Origin: Gallalistipes aquisgranensis
GTDB lineage: Bacteria > Bacteroidota > Bacteroidia > Bacteroidales > Rikenellaceae
DNA length: 64,000 nucleotides
Direction of reading: 5' to 3'
NCBI RefSeq assembly: GCF_014982715.1
Contig: NZ_JADCJY010000002.1
Span: 434,001-498,000, forward strand
Part shown: positions 42,699-51,846 of the stretch, piece by piece
Numbering within the stretch: position 1 is the first letter of the stretch
Layout of the letters: each line of letters starts with the position of its first letter
Notes under the pieces: model-generated
Seen by the model: the letters and a program-made list of their open reading frames with translations, nothing else
Told to the model about the DNA's origin: nothing
Databases searched by the model: none
Made by a program: the position numbers and the translations under genes

Positions 42699-43708
42699 GG
42701 CCGTCCGGAGAGGTATCGGGCCACCCGGTCGGCGGCGGTGATCGCTTCGTTGAGGCTTTCGCCCACGTTCTTCGGCGCGGTGACCGTGCCTGCGTAGAAG
42801 ATGTTCGGCGCCCCGGAGCAGACGTTGCGCAGGAACGAGTCCTGCGGACGGACGAAGCCGCTCGGCGCCAGCTCCACGGCGGGGCTCTCCGCGAAACGGA
42901 CGTTGCCCGCCCCCGGTTTCATGCCTATAAGCAGGATCAGCATGTCGACGGTCATCTTCAGCGGACGTCCCACCAGCGTGTCTTCGGCTTTGATCTGCAC
43001 CCGGTGGTCGATGGTCTCGCCCGCCTCCGAGATACGGCCGCGCACGAAACGGATGCCGTACTCCTGCTGGGCCTGGCGGTACATCTCCTCGTAGCCGGGA
43101 CCGAACATGCGGATGTCCATGTAGAAGTTGTAGACCTCGGCCGCGGGGTAGAGCCTTTTCAGTTCGATGGCCTGTTTGACCCCCGTGATGCAGCACACGC
43201 GCGAACAGTGGCGCTGTCCGACCTTCTCGTCCCGCGAACCCACGCAGTGGAGGAGGGCGATCCGCTGGGGCTTCCGGCCTTCGGCGGTGAGCACCCGTCC
43301 CTCGTTGAACATCGCTTCGAGGTCGGCCGAAGTGTAGACGTTCGGGTAGATGCCGTAGCCGTACTCCTCCTTGAGCCGGGCATTGAACAGGTCGAAACCC
43401 GAACAGACCACCACGGCGTCGGCCTCCAGCCGGGTGCCGTCGGCCAGTTCCACGCCCCGTTCCCCGATCCGACTCACTTCGGTGTTCGTGCGCACTTCGG
43501 CGCCCGAACGTTCCAGCCGGGCCGAGAGCTCCCCGAGTACCTCGGACGCGGGGGTGAAGGTGGGAAAGAGCCGGTGCCAGCCCGTCAGCTTTCCGCCCGT
43601 GCGTTCCGACTTTTCGAGCAGCAGCGGGCTGAATCCCCGCTCCGCCAGCGATACGGCGGTCTGCATGCCGGCGATGCCTCCGCCGATGACGATCACTTTA
43701 TGACTCAT
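42695..43708 (-). CDS. HdrA-like FAD-dependent oxidoreductase (short form)
   Basis: 337 aa. FAD/NAD Rossmann start VIVIGGGIAGMQTAVSLAERG (about 5-25). The HdrA hallmark cysteine block is present as HCVGSRDEKVG...HCSRVCCITG (about 190-215). C-terminal NIFYAGTVTAPKNVGESL closes the FAD site. Archaeal HdrA is about 650 aa with added ferredoxin domains; this short form lacks them, as in QmoA-like proteins. Whether it can bifurcate electrons cannot be told. ATGA overlap with the HdrB-like gene. Confidence 0.85.
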   Translation of the reverse strand: MSHKVIVIGGGIAGMQTAVSLAERGFSPLLLEKSERTGGKLTGWHRLFPTFTPASEVLGELSARLERSGAEVRTNTEVSRIGERGVELADGTRLEADAVVVCSGFDLFNARLKEEYGYGIYPNVYTSADLEAMFNEGRVLTAEGRKPQRIALLHCVGSRDEKVGQRHCSRVCCITGVKQAIELKRLYPAAEVYNFYMDIRMFGPGYEEMYRQAQQEYGIRFVRGRISEAGETIDHRVQIKAEDTLVGRPLKMTVDMLILLIGMKPGAGNVRFAESPAVELAPSGFVRPQDSFLRNVCSGAPNIFYAGTVTAPKNVGESLNEAITAADRVARYLSGRP

Positions 43709-44772
43709 AACTGTATGTGCGAACTGTTGTTGACGAGCGCATCGGCGGGCTGGCCGATGAACTTTCCGTTTTTGCCGAGGTATTTGGCCGCCGGGTCGTA
43801 GCGGATACCCATTTTGTCGAGCAGGGGCTCCACGTTCACTTGGTGCATCTGCATGCCCAGTTCCCACGGATCGTAGCCCAGCACGAGCCCGGCCATCTCC
43901 TCGTAGGTGAGCACGGGGATACCCTGCCCGTCCTGTCCGTAGACCGTGCCCTCCATCTCGGCGATGGTGTACTGCCACTTGTCGAGGAACATGGCGCACC
44001 CCGGGCAGTTGGCCACGATGAAGTCGGGTTTGTAGGGGGCCATCGACTCGAATTTCTTCTGGGAGTTGGCCACCGAATATCCGCGGTTGGCCTGCACCAG
44101 GTAGTTGCGGAATCCGAAGCCGCAGCAGTGCCGCCGTTCGGGGTAGTCGATCACCTCACCGCCCCACGATTCGATCATGCCGGCCAGCACGTAGGGGAAT
44201 TCCGAACCGCCGAAGCCTGTTTTCGGGAATATCTTGGCGTAGTGGCAGCCGATGTGCTCGACTACGCGCAGGGGGCGGCCCGTTTCGGCGTTCACCAGTT
44301 TGTGGCGGGCCTTGCGGGCGATCTCCTCCCGGTGGTGGAAGACGATGTCCGAGGTGTGCGCGATGCTTTTCGGTTTTTTGAACTCCCGCCCCGTGGCTTT
44401 GTAGAGGTGCTCGCGGGCGCGCTCCTCGGTTTCGGGAAACTCGTGCCACATCTCCATCGCTTCGTTGTAGATGCCGAACGAGGTGATGCACGAAGAGATG
44501 AAGTTCTCGTATCCCGCCTCGGTCATCAGCGAAAACTGGCGGGCGATCACCGTCATGATGGTCTCCAGCGGCACGATGTCCGAGTGGTAGCCGATGCCCG
44601 TGCAGGAGGTGTGGATCGCCTCCTCCTTCACGTTCCGGTTCAGGTCGTTGCGCATGATGTTGAGGAATGCGGCTTCCGATCCGGGGAAAAAGTTCTGCCG
44701 GATGCAGCTGCGCACGTAGAAATAGTCGTCGTCCGCGATCTCCTTCTGGTATTCCGTCCAGCTGTTTCTCAT
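43705..44772 (-). CDS. HdrB-like subunit with two cysteine-rich CCG domains
   Basis: 355 aa soluble protein. CCG modules: SCTGIGYH and ISSCITSFG (first half); GCHYAKI, HCCGFGF and ANCPGC (second half). In methanogen HdrB these bind the two noncubane [4Fe-4S] clusters that split heterodisulfide. The chain begins MRNSWTEYQKEI and has a long helical insertion between modules (about 85-150). Follows the 233-aa Fe-S gene by 3 bases. Substrate unknown, since Bacteroidales have no coenzyme M or B. Confidence 0.85.
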   Translation of the reverse strand: MRNSWTEYQKEIADDDYFYVRSCIRQNFFPGSEAAFLNIMRNDLNRNVKEEAIHTSCTGIGYHSDIVPLETIMTVIARQFSLMTEAGYENFISSCITSFGIYNEAMEMWHEFPETEERAREHLYKATGREFKKPKSIAHTSDIVFHHREEIARKARHKLVNAETGRPLRVVEHIGCHYAKIFPKTGFGGSEFPYVLAGMIESWGGEVIDYPERRHCCGFGFRNYLVQANRGYSVANSQKKFESMAPYKPDFIVANCPGCAMFLDKWQYTIAEMEGTVYGQDGQGIPVLTYEEMAGLVLGYDPWELGMQMHQVNVEPLLDKMGIRYDPAAKYLGKNGKFIGQPADALVNNSSHIQL

Positions 44773-44775
44773 GGC

Positions 44776-45477
44776 TCAGTGGTGTTCCCCGCTGTTGGCG
44801 GTGTAAACATGGTTGAAATAGTCGTCGTCCGCCGAAGGATAGCCCATCTCCCGGGCCTTCCGCTCGGAACACTCCTCGATGTGGTCGAAGAAGGCCCTGC
44901 CTCCCGTCACTTCGAAGATGCTCCGCAGCTCTTCCATGGACTTGTCGTCGATCCGGCGCAGGGCTCCTTCGCCCTCCCGCCGGTAAACGGGGGTGAACTG
45001 TTCGTACACCTCCTGATCGTGTTCGTAGATCCACTCCCACACCGGTCCCTGTTCCGGGTGCATGGCCGGATTGACCAGCCTGGGGTGTACGCAGAAACCC
45101 GTGGTGAGGATGCTTTCGCCGATCGTGCGTTTGAGGGCGAGCTGCTGGCGTCCCTTTTCCGACTCGACGAAGAAACCCAGCTTCTGCGACAGGGTGCGCA
45201 GCGACTGGATGACGTAGCCGGGCGTATTGCCCCGCGGGCAGCGCGGACGGCAGGACATGCATTCGCCGCAGTACCAGATCGTGTCGCCCTTGAGCAGCGC
45301 CTCGATCGCGTCGTCGTCCCGGGTCTGGACGGTGCTGACGATCTGGCGCGGGTCGTAGTCGTAGAATTCGGCGGCCGGGCAGACTCCCGTGCAGACCCCG
45401 CAGTTCATGCAGGCCGTGAGGCCCTCTTTCATCCGCACGTCCTGCATCAGCATGTCGAAATATTTACCCATGGACAA
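44776..45477 (-). CDS. HdrC-like dicluster [4Fe-4S] protein
   Basis: 233 aa. Two clusters: CMNCGVCTGVCPAAE (about 23-37) and CGECMSCRPRCPRGN (about 70-84); the rest is helical with a C-terminal extension ending GEHH. First gene of the Hdr-like operon, preceded by a -7 box at 45510-45517. Interacts by analogy with the HdrB-like protein encoded next. Not a soluble ferredoxin by length. Confidence 0.86.
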   Translation of the reverse strand: MSMGKYFDMLMQDVRMKEGLTACMNCGVCTGVCPAAEFYDYDPRQIVSTVQTRDDDAIEALLKGDTIWYCGECMSCRPRCPRGNTPGYVIQSLRTLSQKLGFFVESEKGRQQLALKRTIGESILTTGFCVHPRLVNPAMHPEQGPVWEWIYEHDQEVYEQFTPVYRREGEGALRRIDDKSMEELRSIFEVTGGRAFFDHIEECSERKAREMGYPSADDDYFNHVYTANSGEHH

Positions 45478-45509
45478 CGCTCCTCTTTATCGGTTCTGAA
45501 TTTGCGTAA

Positions 45510-45517
45510 CAAATTTA
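45510..45517 (-). promoter_or_regulatory. -7 box (TAAATTTG) of the Hdr-like operon
   Basis: TAnnTTTG match about 32 bases before the ATG at 45477. The surrounding 110-base gap is AT-rich and holds no gene. Confidence 0.55.
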
Positions 45518-45587
45518 TTACCAATAATTAGGGTGCGGAGTGGCGGTTATGCCTATTTTCGGTGGGTATAAATGCGTATTTTCCGGC

Positions 45588-46493
45588 CTATTTTCCGGCT
45601 TTAGGGCAGAGTACGCGCAGGGCGCCCTTCTCGCAGGTGATCTCCAGCGGGAAGGCGGGACCGGGCTGGCCGTCGATGTCGGTGGTCTCCGGCGTGACCG
45701 ATTCGGCACTCAGGCGGCTGCACCGGATGTGCACGATGCCGGAAGGGTAGGTGCTCGCCGGCCGCGAACGGGACATGGCCATATATTGGAAGACCGTCCG
45801 CACGGTTTCCAGCGGATTGTCGCCCTTGACGATCAGCACGTCGAGCAGTCCGTCGTCCGGTTCCGACAGGTAGGCGAGGCGGAGCTGTCCGGCCGTCTTG
45901 CCGTTGAAGACGAAGAAGATGAGCGAACTGCCCGAGAAGTCGCCGCCGTCGGTCGTGATGCGGATGTGCATTTTGCGGAGTTTGGAGAGCTCTCCGATCC
46001 CCCCCACGTAGTAGGCCAGCTTGCCGAAGGTGTTTTTCAGGATCGTGGGCGTACGCTGCGATACGTCGGTGAAGAGGCCGCAGCTGAACACGTTCACGAA
46101 GTAGAGCCCGTTGGCCCTTCCCAGGTCGATGCGGCGGATCTCCCCGCTCAGCAGGCGGCGGCAGGCCTGGCCGACATCCTGGGGAATGTCGAGCATCGAG
46201 GCGAAGTCGTTGGCCGTTCCGGTGGGCAGCATGGCGATCGGAAGGTCGATCTTCCTGCTTTTGAGCAGGTTGACTACGTAGTTCACCGTGCCGTCTCCGC
46301 CGGCGATCAGGATATGGTGGTAGCTGAAGTCGAGGTCGCCCGCGATCTCCTGGTCGGGATTCCCTTCGAACGTGAGCCGGTAGGGTACGATCGAATAGCC
46401 CTTGCGCTGGTATACGGCGATGATGTCGTCCAGCCGTTCGGTCACCATGTTCTCCCCCGAGGCGGGGTTGTATACGAATTTCACCCGTCTCAT
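45588..46493 (-). CDS. Diacylglycerol/lipid kinase family protein (YegS/BmrU-like)
   Basis: 301 aa. DAGK catalytic signature GGDGTVNYVVN near residues 69-79, PTGTANDFA following and GKTAGQLRLA later. Phosphorylates a lipid such as diacylglycerol or sphingolipid-like substrate; Bacteroidales make sphingolipids, so the target is open. Three bases after apbE, likely in the same transcript. Confidence 0.92.
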   Translation of the reverse strand: MRRVKFVYNPASGENMVTERLDDIIAVYQRKGYSIVPYRLTFEGNPDQEIAGDLDFSYHHILIAGGDGTVNYVVNLLKSRKIDLPIAMLPTGTANDFASMLDIPQDVGQACRRLLSGEIRRIDLGRANGLYFVNVFSCGLFTDVSQRTPTILKNTFGKLAYYVGGIGELSKLRKMHIRITTDGGDFSGSSLIFFVFNGKTAGQLRLAYLSEPDDGLLDVLIVKGDNPLETVRTVFQYMAMSRSRPASTYPSGIVHIRCSRLSAESVTPETTDIDGQPGPAFPLEITCEKGALRVLCPKAGK

Positions 46494-46496
46494 CGC

Positions 46497-47522
46497 TCAA
46501 TCCCGGATGATGTGTCGTTCGAGGGCGGGCGAAACGTAGGTCTCGAAACGGCCTGCGTCGTCCGTGTAAACCAGGTATCCCATCAGTTCGGGGTGGCGGT
46601 TCAGCAGCTCGATCGAGCGGTCGAGGCCGATCACCATCATCAGGGTGCCGTAGGCGTCGGCCAGCGTGGCGTTTTCGGCGATCACCGTGGCCGAGAGCAG
46701 GTTGCTGATCTCGCTGTATCCGGTTTTGGGATTGATCGTATGGACGATCTTGCGTCCTTTCGAGTCGGTGTGGTATTTCCGGTAGTTGCCCGAGGTGGCC
46801 AGTCCCAGTCCCGTCAGGCTGAGTTTTACCTGCATGTCGGCCCCGGGGGTGAAGTTCCCTTCCTCGGGTTTGTCGATGCCGACCCTCCAGTCGGTGCCCG
46901 AAGGATTGGTTCCCCGGCAGAATATCTCGCCGCCGATCTCCACCAGATACTCTTCGATTCCGTGCTCTTCCAGCAGGCGGGCCAGCATGTCGGCCGAATA
47001 GCCCTGCGCGATGGAGCTCAGGTCGATCTGCACGCCGGGCATGGTCCGCACCAGCCGTCCGTTTTCGATCCGGATCTTTTCGTGGCCCACATACCGCAAC
47101 AGGGAGTCGATATCCGGGTCGCCGTCGCACTCCCGGCCCGTGAATCCCCACGCTTCGAAGATCGGTTTGATCGTGATGTCGTACATGCCGTCCGATTCCC
47201 GGCTGATCTTTTCCGCCGTCTCCACGCAGTAGGCGATATGCGCGTCCACGGAGTCGGTCTCCCCCCGGTTGATGCGGTTGAGCAGGGAACTGTCGTTGAA
47301 CAGGGACACCGAGCGGTCGATCACCCCAAGCAGGGAGTCGATCGCCTGCTGTATCTCGGGGCGCTGGCGGTCGCTCTTGACGACGATATGGTAGGTCGAG
47401 CCCTGGGCGAAGCCGTCGATCGTGGTGACGGTGTCGCCCGTACGGACGCAGCCGCTCCCGAATACGGCGCCTGCGAACAGGGCTGAAAGCGTGTATGCGA
47501 GTTTCTTGCTCCCTTTGTGCAT
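46497..47522 (-). CDS. apbE: FAD:protein FMN transferase lipoprotein
   Basis: Covalently attaches FMN to Thr of flavoproteins such as NqrB/NqrC and RnfG in the cell envelope. 341 aa. Lipobox GSGC (Cys 25), AQGSTYHIV, substrate block DGMYDITIKPIFEAWGF, and the metal/FAD site TINPKTGYSEISNLLSATV with YGTLMMVIG. Single start downstream of the -7 box 47546-47553. No Nqr or Rnf gene is in the window. Confidence 0.95.
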   Translation of the reverse strand: MHKGSKKLAYTLSALFAGAVFGSGCVRTGDTVTTIDGFAQGSTYHIVVKSDRQRPEIQQAIDSLLGVIDRSVSLFNDSSLLNRINRGETDSVDAHIAYCVETAEKISRESDGMYDITIKPIFEAWGFTGRECDGDPDIDSLLRYVGHEKIRIENGRLVRTMPGVQIDLSSIAQGYSADMLARLLEEHGIEEYLVEIGGEIFCRGTNPSGTDWRVGIDKPEEGNFTPGADMQVKLSLTGLGLATSGNYRKYHTDSKGRKIVHTINPKTGYSEISNLLSATVIAENATLADAYGTLMMVIGLDRSIELLNRHPELMGYLVYTDDAGRFETYVSPALERHIIRD

Positions 47523-47545
47523 GGTCGTGGGGTTTGAATCGGGAA

Positions 47546-47553
47546 CAAAGATA
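47546..47553 (-). promoter_or_regulatory. -7 box (TATCTTTG) of apbE and the lipid kinase
   Basis: Perfect TAnnTTTG 24 bases before the apbE ATG, within the 39-base gap after the NfeD-type gene. Confidence 0.6.
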
Positions 47554-47561
47554 ACAAAACT

Positions 47562-49013
47562 TTACAATGTGCGGCAATAAAGTATGCCGCCCTCGTCGCG
47601 CACCACCTCCACTTCGGTGTCCTTCGGGATGAACAGTCCGTTTTCGGCCGCGGCTTCGTAGAGCCGGTCGCCGATCCGGATCCGGCCTGTCGGTTTCAGC
47701 ACGGCGGTCACCACGCCCCTGCTGCCCACCAGACGGCGGTCCGTCACCCGCGACACGTACGCTTCCCCGAGACTGGAGGTGAGCACGACCCGCTCCCGCA
47801 GGCGCGAATGGCCGGTGAGGAAACGGCGTCCCAGCCAGATGGAGAGCACGAGCGAGAGGGTGGCGCTGACGATCGTCACGGCCACGGGCCGCACCACATA
47901 GCCTGCGGAGAGCTGTCCCGAGGGAATGTAGCGGAGCAGGTCGGTGTCGATCGCCGCGAAGGCGAGTCCCAGTACCAGGGCGATGATCCCCACGATGCCC
48001 AGCACACCGAAACCGGGCGTGACGAAGATTTCCAGTGCGAGCAGCACGATGCCCGCCAGAAAGAGCAGCAGCTCCCAGTTGGCGGCCAGCCCTTCCGCAT
48101 AGAGGGGGGCGAAATAGAGCAGGGCGCCACAGACGGCCGCCGCGAGCGGAAAGCCAATGCCCGGGGTCTGGAGTTCGAAATAAATGCCTCCGACGATGAG
48201 CATGATCATCACGCCCTGGAAAGCGGGGTTGGTCAGAAAATCCAGAAGGGAGTCCATGCCTGTGGGATGGTACTCCCTGATTTCGGGATCGTCCGTCCCG
48301 GCCCGGAGGAGCACCTCCCTCACCGACGAGGCCTTCCCTTCGCAGAATCCCCATCGGATAGCCTCTTCCGTGGTGAGCGTCACCACTTTGGACGAGTCGT
48401 CCAGTCCCGGTACCACGATCCCCGGATCGACCATCGCCTCGGCGATGTGCGGGTCCCGCCGCCACCGCCATACGGTGTCTCCGCCGTGGATTTCGGCCAC
48501 TTTGCCGTGGGCCTCGGCCGTGGAGCGCATCATGCTCCGCATGAAGCTCTGGTATTTGTCGGGAACCGCGTTTCCCTGTCCGTCCACCACCGTGGCCGCC
48601 CCGATGCTCGCCCCTTCGCGCATGTAGACCGAATCGGCGGCCAGTGCGATCAGCGCTCCGGCGCTCGCGGCCTGATTGTTGATGAATACGTAGACGGGAA
48701 GGGGATAGTTCAGGATACGCGTGCGGATGGTGTCGGCCGCATCCATCACGCCTCCGTAGGTGTTCAGGTCGATCACCACCCGGCAGGCACCCCACGCCTC
48801 GGCCTCCTTCAGGCACTTCTCCGTCAGGCGCACGGCCGACGGCATGATCTGGCCGTGGATCGGGAAAACGTACACTTTTTCCGGTGCGGCGCCCTCCCGG
48901 AGGGTCGTATCGGCCGGCACGGTCCGGACAGTCGTGTCGGAAGCCGCCCTGCAAAGGATGCCGCCCGCCAGGCAGAGCAGCGAGAGGAGTATCGGTCGGA
49001 TCGTCGGATGCAT
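47562..49013 (-). CDS. NfeD-type membrane-bound ClpP-class serine protease
   Basis: 483 aa. N-terminal signal or anchor, ClpP-class protease domain with catalytic Ser in NNQAASAGALIALAA and Lys in DDSSKVVTLTTEEA, then four or five membrane helices (about 255-400) and a C-terminal OB-fold NfeD domain (about 415-483, GSRGVVTAVLKPTGRIRIGD). Family members (1510-N/STOPP type) cut hydrophobic segments and work with a stomatin-like partner, not encoded here. A start at 49043 would lie inside the -7 box, so ATG 49013 is chosen. Confidence 0.92.
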   Translation of the reverse strand: MHPTIRPILLSLLCLAGGILCRAASDTTVRTVPADTTLREGAAPEKVYVFPIHGQIMPSAVRLTEKCLKEAEAWGACRVVIDLNTYGGVMDAADTIRTRILNYPLPVYVFINNQAASAGALIALAADSVYMREGASIGAATVVDGQGNAVPDKYQSFMRSMMRSTAEAHGKVAEIHGGDTVWRWRRDPHIAEAMVDPGIVVPGLDDSSKVVTLTTEEAIRWGFCEGKASSVREVLLRAGTDDPEIREYHPTGMDSLLDFLTNPAFQGVMIMLIVGGIYFELQTPGIGFPLAAAVCGALLYFAPLYAEGLAANWELLLFLAGIVLLALEIFVTPGFGVLGIVGIIALVLGLAFAAIDTDLLRYIPSGQLSAGYVVRPVAVTIVSATLSLVLSIWLGRRFLTGHSRLRERVVLTSSLGEAYVSRVTDRRLVGSRGVVTAVLKPTGRIRIGDRLYEAAAENGLFIPKDTEVEVVRDEGGILYCRTL

Positions 49014-49040
49014 GGGGATGTTTTTGAGGGGGAACTCCGG

Positions 49041-49048
49041 CAAAGATA
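49041..49048 (-). promoter_or_regulatory. -7 box (TATCTTTG) of the NfeD-type gene
   Basis: Perfect TAnnTTTG, divergent from the rpsO promoter, 28 bases before ATG 49013. Confidence 0.6.
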
Positions 49049-49088
49049 AAAAATTTGATAATAAATTGGTTGGTTGTCAAAAATAATA

Positions 49089-49096
49089 TACCTTTG
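49089..49096 (+). promoter_or_regulatory. -7 box (TACCTTTG) of rpsO-pnp
   Basis: Perfect TAnnTTTG, 69 bases before the rpsO ATG. A TTGG is about 19 bases upstream, fitting a -33 element. Confidence 0.65.
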
Positions 49097-49164
49097 CACA
49101 ACGCTTTGGTGGCATTCGGTAAGGCGGATCCATCGTAAAGTGTGTTAAAACAATCTTATTTATT

Positions 49165-49437
49165 ATGAGCTATTTAACAGCAGAGAAAAAGCAGGAGCTT
49201 TTCGGTCAGTACGGAACGTCTAAAACCGATACGGGTTCTCCCGAGAGCCAGATCGCGTTGTTTTCCTACCGTATCAGCCACCTTACGGAACATCTGAAAT
49301 CGAACAAGCACGACTTCGGTACGCAGCGTGCATTGCTGCGTCTGGTCGGCAAGCGCCGCCAGTTGCTCGAATACCTGAAGAAAGTGGACATCGAGCGGTA
49401 TCGTGCCATCATCAAGGCGCTGAACCTGAGAAAATAG
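49165..49437 (+). CDS. rpsO: 30S ribosomal protein S15
   Basis: 90 aa, standard length. Core GSPESQIALFSYRISHLTEHL, and KHDFGTQRALLRLVGKRRQLLEYL, the 16S rRNA three-way-junction-binding face. Binds 16S rRNA helices 20-22 and, in several bacteria, its own mRNA leader. The AT-rich leader from about 49103 may hold such a site. Followed 99 bases later by pnp, the classic rpsO-pnp order. Confidence 0.98.
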   Translation: MSYLTAEKKQELFGQYGTSKTDTGSPESQIALFSYRISHLTEHLKSNKHDFGTQRALLRLVGKRRQLLEYLKKVDIERYRAIIKALNLRK

Positions 49438-49458
49438 GCTTCCCTGCGAAGAGAAGAG

Positions 49459-49495
49459 GAATGAAGGCAATTTTGTTGATTAAATTGCCTTCATT
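49459..49495 (+). terminator. Stem-loop between rpsO and pnp
   Basis: Arms GAATGAAGGCAATTT and AAATTGCCTTCATTC pair perfectly over 15 bp around an 8-base loop, shortly before pnp. Could be an attenuating terminator or an RNase III-type processing stem as in the enterobacterial rpsO-pnp leader. Confidence 0.6.
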
Positions 49496-49535
49496 CTCTT
49501 AAAGAATGAGACATTTAGAGGAAAAATAGCTAATT

Positions 49536-51671
49536 ATGATGTACAATGCAACACAAAAGGTGATCAGTCTGAGCGGAGGCCGCGAGATTGTCATCGAAAC
49601 GGGCAAGCTTGCCAAACAGGCCGACGGCTCGGTCGTGGTGAAACAGGGCGATACGATGCTGCTGGCCACGGTGGTGGCCGCCAAGGAGGCCAAACCCGAC
49701 TGCGACTTCATGCCGCTGCAGGTGGATTACAAGGAGAAATACGCCGCCTGCGGTCGTTACCCCGGCGGGTTCCTCAAACGCGAGGCCCGTCCCAACGACA
49801 GCGAGATTCTGGTAGCCCGTCTCATCGACCGTGCCCTGCGTCTCCTCTTCCCGGCCGATTACCACGCCGAAGTGTACGTGACCGTCAACCTGATTTCGGC
49901 CGACAAGGACATCCAGCCCGACGCGCTGGCCGGACTGGCCGCATCGGCTGCGCTGGCCGTGTCGGACATTCCTTTCGGAGGTCCCATTTCGGAGGTTCGT
50001 GTGGCGCGTATCGACGGACAGTTCGTCATCAATCCCACCTTTTCGCAGATGGAGCATGTCGATCTCGACCTGATCGTGGCCGGTACGCTGGACAACATCA
50101 TGATGGTGGAGGGCGAGATGAAGGAGGTTTCGGAGGAGGTGATGCTCGAGGCCATCAAGTTCGCCCACGAAGAGATCAAGAAACAGTGCGCCGCGCAGGT
50201 CGAGCTGAGCAAGGAGCTGGGCAAGGACGTGAAGCGGACCTACTGCCACGAGACCAACGACGAGGAGCTCCGCCAGCTGGTCATCCGGGAGACCTACGAC
50301 AAGGCGTACGCCATCGCCCGGGGCGCCAGCTCGAAGCACGAGCGGATGGACGCCTTCGATGCGCTGGAGGCCGAGTTCGCTTCGCGCTACACCGAGGAGG
50401 AGCTGGTCGAGAAACTGCCCCTCATCAAGAAATATTTCCATGACGACGTGCTCAAGAAGGCCATGCGCAACATGATCCTCGACGAGGGCATCCGTCTGGA
50501 CGGCCGCAAGACCGACGAGATCCGTCCCATCTGGTGCGAAGTGGGCTACCTGCCCGCCGCCCACGGTTCGGCCATCTTCACCCGCGGCGAGACGCAGTCG
50601 CTGACCACTGTCACGCTGGGTACGAAACTCGACGAGAAACAGATCGACGAGGTGCTGGTGCAGGGCAGCGAACAGTTCGTGCTGCACTACAACTTCCCGC
50701 CTTTCTCCACGGGCGAGGCCAAGGCCGCACGCGGTCTTTCGCGCCGCGAGATCGGCCACGGCAACCTGGCATGGCGTGCCCTGAAGCCGATGGTGCCGGT
50801 GGGTGAGGAGAATCCCTACGCTGTCCGGGTGGTGTCGGACATCCTGGAGTCGAACGGCTCTTCCTCGATGGCCACGGTCTGCGCCGGCACGCTGGCCCTG
50901 ATGGACTCCGGCCTGAAGATGAAAAAGCCTGTGTCGGGTATCGCCATGGGGCTGATCTCGGACTCCGCGACCGGAAAATATGCCATTTTGTCCGATATTC
51001 TGGGTGACGAGGACCACCTGGGTGACATGGACTTCAAGGTGGCCGGTACGCGCGACGGCATCACCGCCACCCAGATGGACATCAAGGTGGACGGTCTCTC
51101 GTACGAGGTGCTCGCCAAGGCGCTCGAACAGGCCAAACGGGGCCGCATGCACATCATGGACAAGATCACGGAGACGATCGCCGAGCCGCGCGCCGACTTC
51201 CGTCCCTTCGTTCCGCGCATCGTCCAGATGGTGATTCCCAGCGAGTTCATCGGTGCCGTGATCGGCCCGGGCGGCAAGGTGATCCAGGAGATTCAGAAGG
51301 CCACGGGTACCACCATCACCATCACCGAGGCCGACAATAAGGGATACGTCGACATTTTCAGTCAGGACAAGGACGGTCTCGATGCCGCCTACGCCCGTAT
51401 CAAGGGAATCGTGGCGATTCCCGAGGTGGGTGAAATATATAAAGGTAAGATCAAGTCGATCGTGTCGTTCGGCGCTTTCGTGGAGATTCTGCCCGGCAAG
51501 GACGCCCTGCTGCACATCTCGGAGATCGACCACAGGCGTTTCGAGACCATGGAACAGACCGGCCTGAAAGAGGGTCAGGAGATCGAGGTGAAGCTGATCG
51601 GGGTCGATCCCAAGACCAACAAGCTGAAATTGTCGAGGAAAGCCCTGATCCCTAAGCCGCAGAAGGCGTAG
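49536..51671 (+). CDS. pnp: Polynucleotide phosphorylase
   Basis: 3'-5' exoribonuclease and polyadenylating enzyme of the RNA degradation system. 711 aa: two RNase PH-like halves separated by an alpha-helical linker, KH domain (about 555-615, [17 protein letters not shown] with GxxG loop) and S1 domain (about 630-700, [20 protein letters not shown]). Length and order are normal. May read through from the rpsO promoter or have its own; the stem-loop at 49459-49495 lies 40 bases upstream. Confidence 0.98.
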   Translation: MMYNATQKVISLSGGREIVIETGKLAKQADGSVVVKQGDTMLLATVVAAKEAKPDCDFMPLQVDYKEKYAACGRYPGGFLKREARPNDSEILVARLIDRALRLLFPADYHAEVYVTVNLISADKDIQPDALAGLAASAALAVSDIPFGGPISEVRVARIDGQFVINPTFSQMEHVDLDLIVAGTLDNIMMVEGEMKEVSEEVMLEAIKFAHEEIKKQCAAQVELSKELGKDVKRTYCHETNDEELRQLVIRETYDKAYAIARGASSKHERMDAFDALEAEFASRYTEEELVEKLPLIKKYFHDDVLKKAMRNMILDEGIRLDGRKTDEIRPIWCEVGYLPAAHGSAIFTRGETQSLTTVTLGTKLDEKQIDEVLVQGSEQFVLHYNFPPFSTGEAKAARGLSRREIGHGNLAWRALKPMVPVGEENPYAVRVVSDILESNGSSSMATVCAGTLALMDSGLKMKKPVSGIAMGLISDSATGKYAILSDILGDEDHLGDMDFKVAGTRDGITATQMDIKVDGLSYEVLAKALEQAKRGRMHIMDKITETIAEPRADFRPFVPRIVQMVIPSEFIGAVIGPGGKVIQEIQKATGTTITITEADNKGYVDIFSQDKDGLDAAYARIKGIVAIPEVGEIYKGKIKSIVSFGAFVEILPGKDALLHISEIDHRRFETMEQTGLKEGQEIEVKLIGVDPKTNKLKLSRKALIPKPQKA

Positions 51672-51684
51672 TGGCATAGAATTT

Positions 51685-51734
51685 GACACGTCGGTATCCG
51701 TAGGAAACGTCTGCCGGCGTGTCGGATTTTTTTC
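51685..51734 (+). terminator. Terminator after pnp
   Basis: GACACG (51685-51690) pairs with CGTGTC (51718-51723), followed by a run of T. Confidence 0.6.
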
Positions 51735-51766
51735 ACAAAAGTTGCACGTTATCTGAAATATATTGT

Positions 51767-51774
51767 TATTTTTG
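51767..51774 (+). promoter_or_regulatory. -7 box (TATTTTTG) of the TPR lipoprotein gene
   Basis: Perfect TAnnTTTG; TTG about 22 bases upstream (51742-51744) fits a -33 element. Leader to ATG 51847 is about 67 nt and AT-rich, which usually goes with strong expression in this phylum. Confidence 0.65.
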
Positions 51775-51846
51775 TGACTACCATGTCCTTAACAGCGAGA
51801 GACAGTAAACAAATAAAAATAGTTAACTTATTTTAACGCATTGATT

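Noticed and set aside
45601-49101. 1166-codon minus-strand frame spanning kinase, apbE and the protease gene
   Set aside because: Arg/Pro/His-rich product running across three real genes in another frame; artefact of high GC.
49530-51689. 719-codon open frame antisense to pnp
   Set aside because: It mirrors pnp almost exactly, has His/Leu/Gly-rich composition and no motif; high GC and codon bias keep the antisense frame open.
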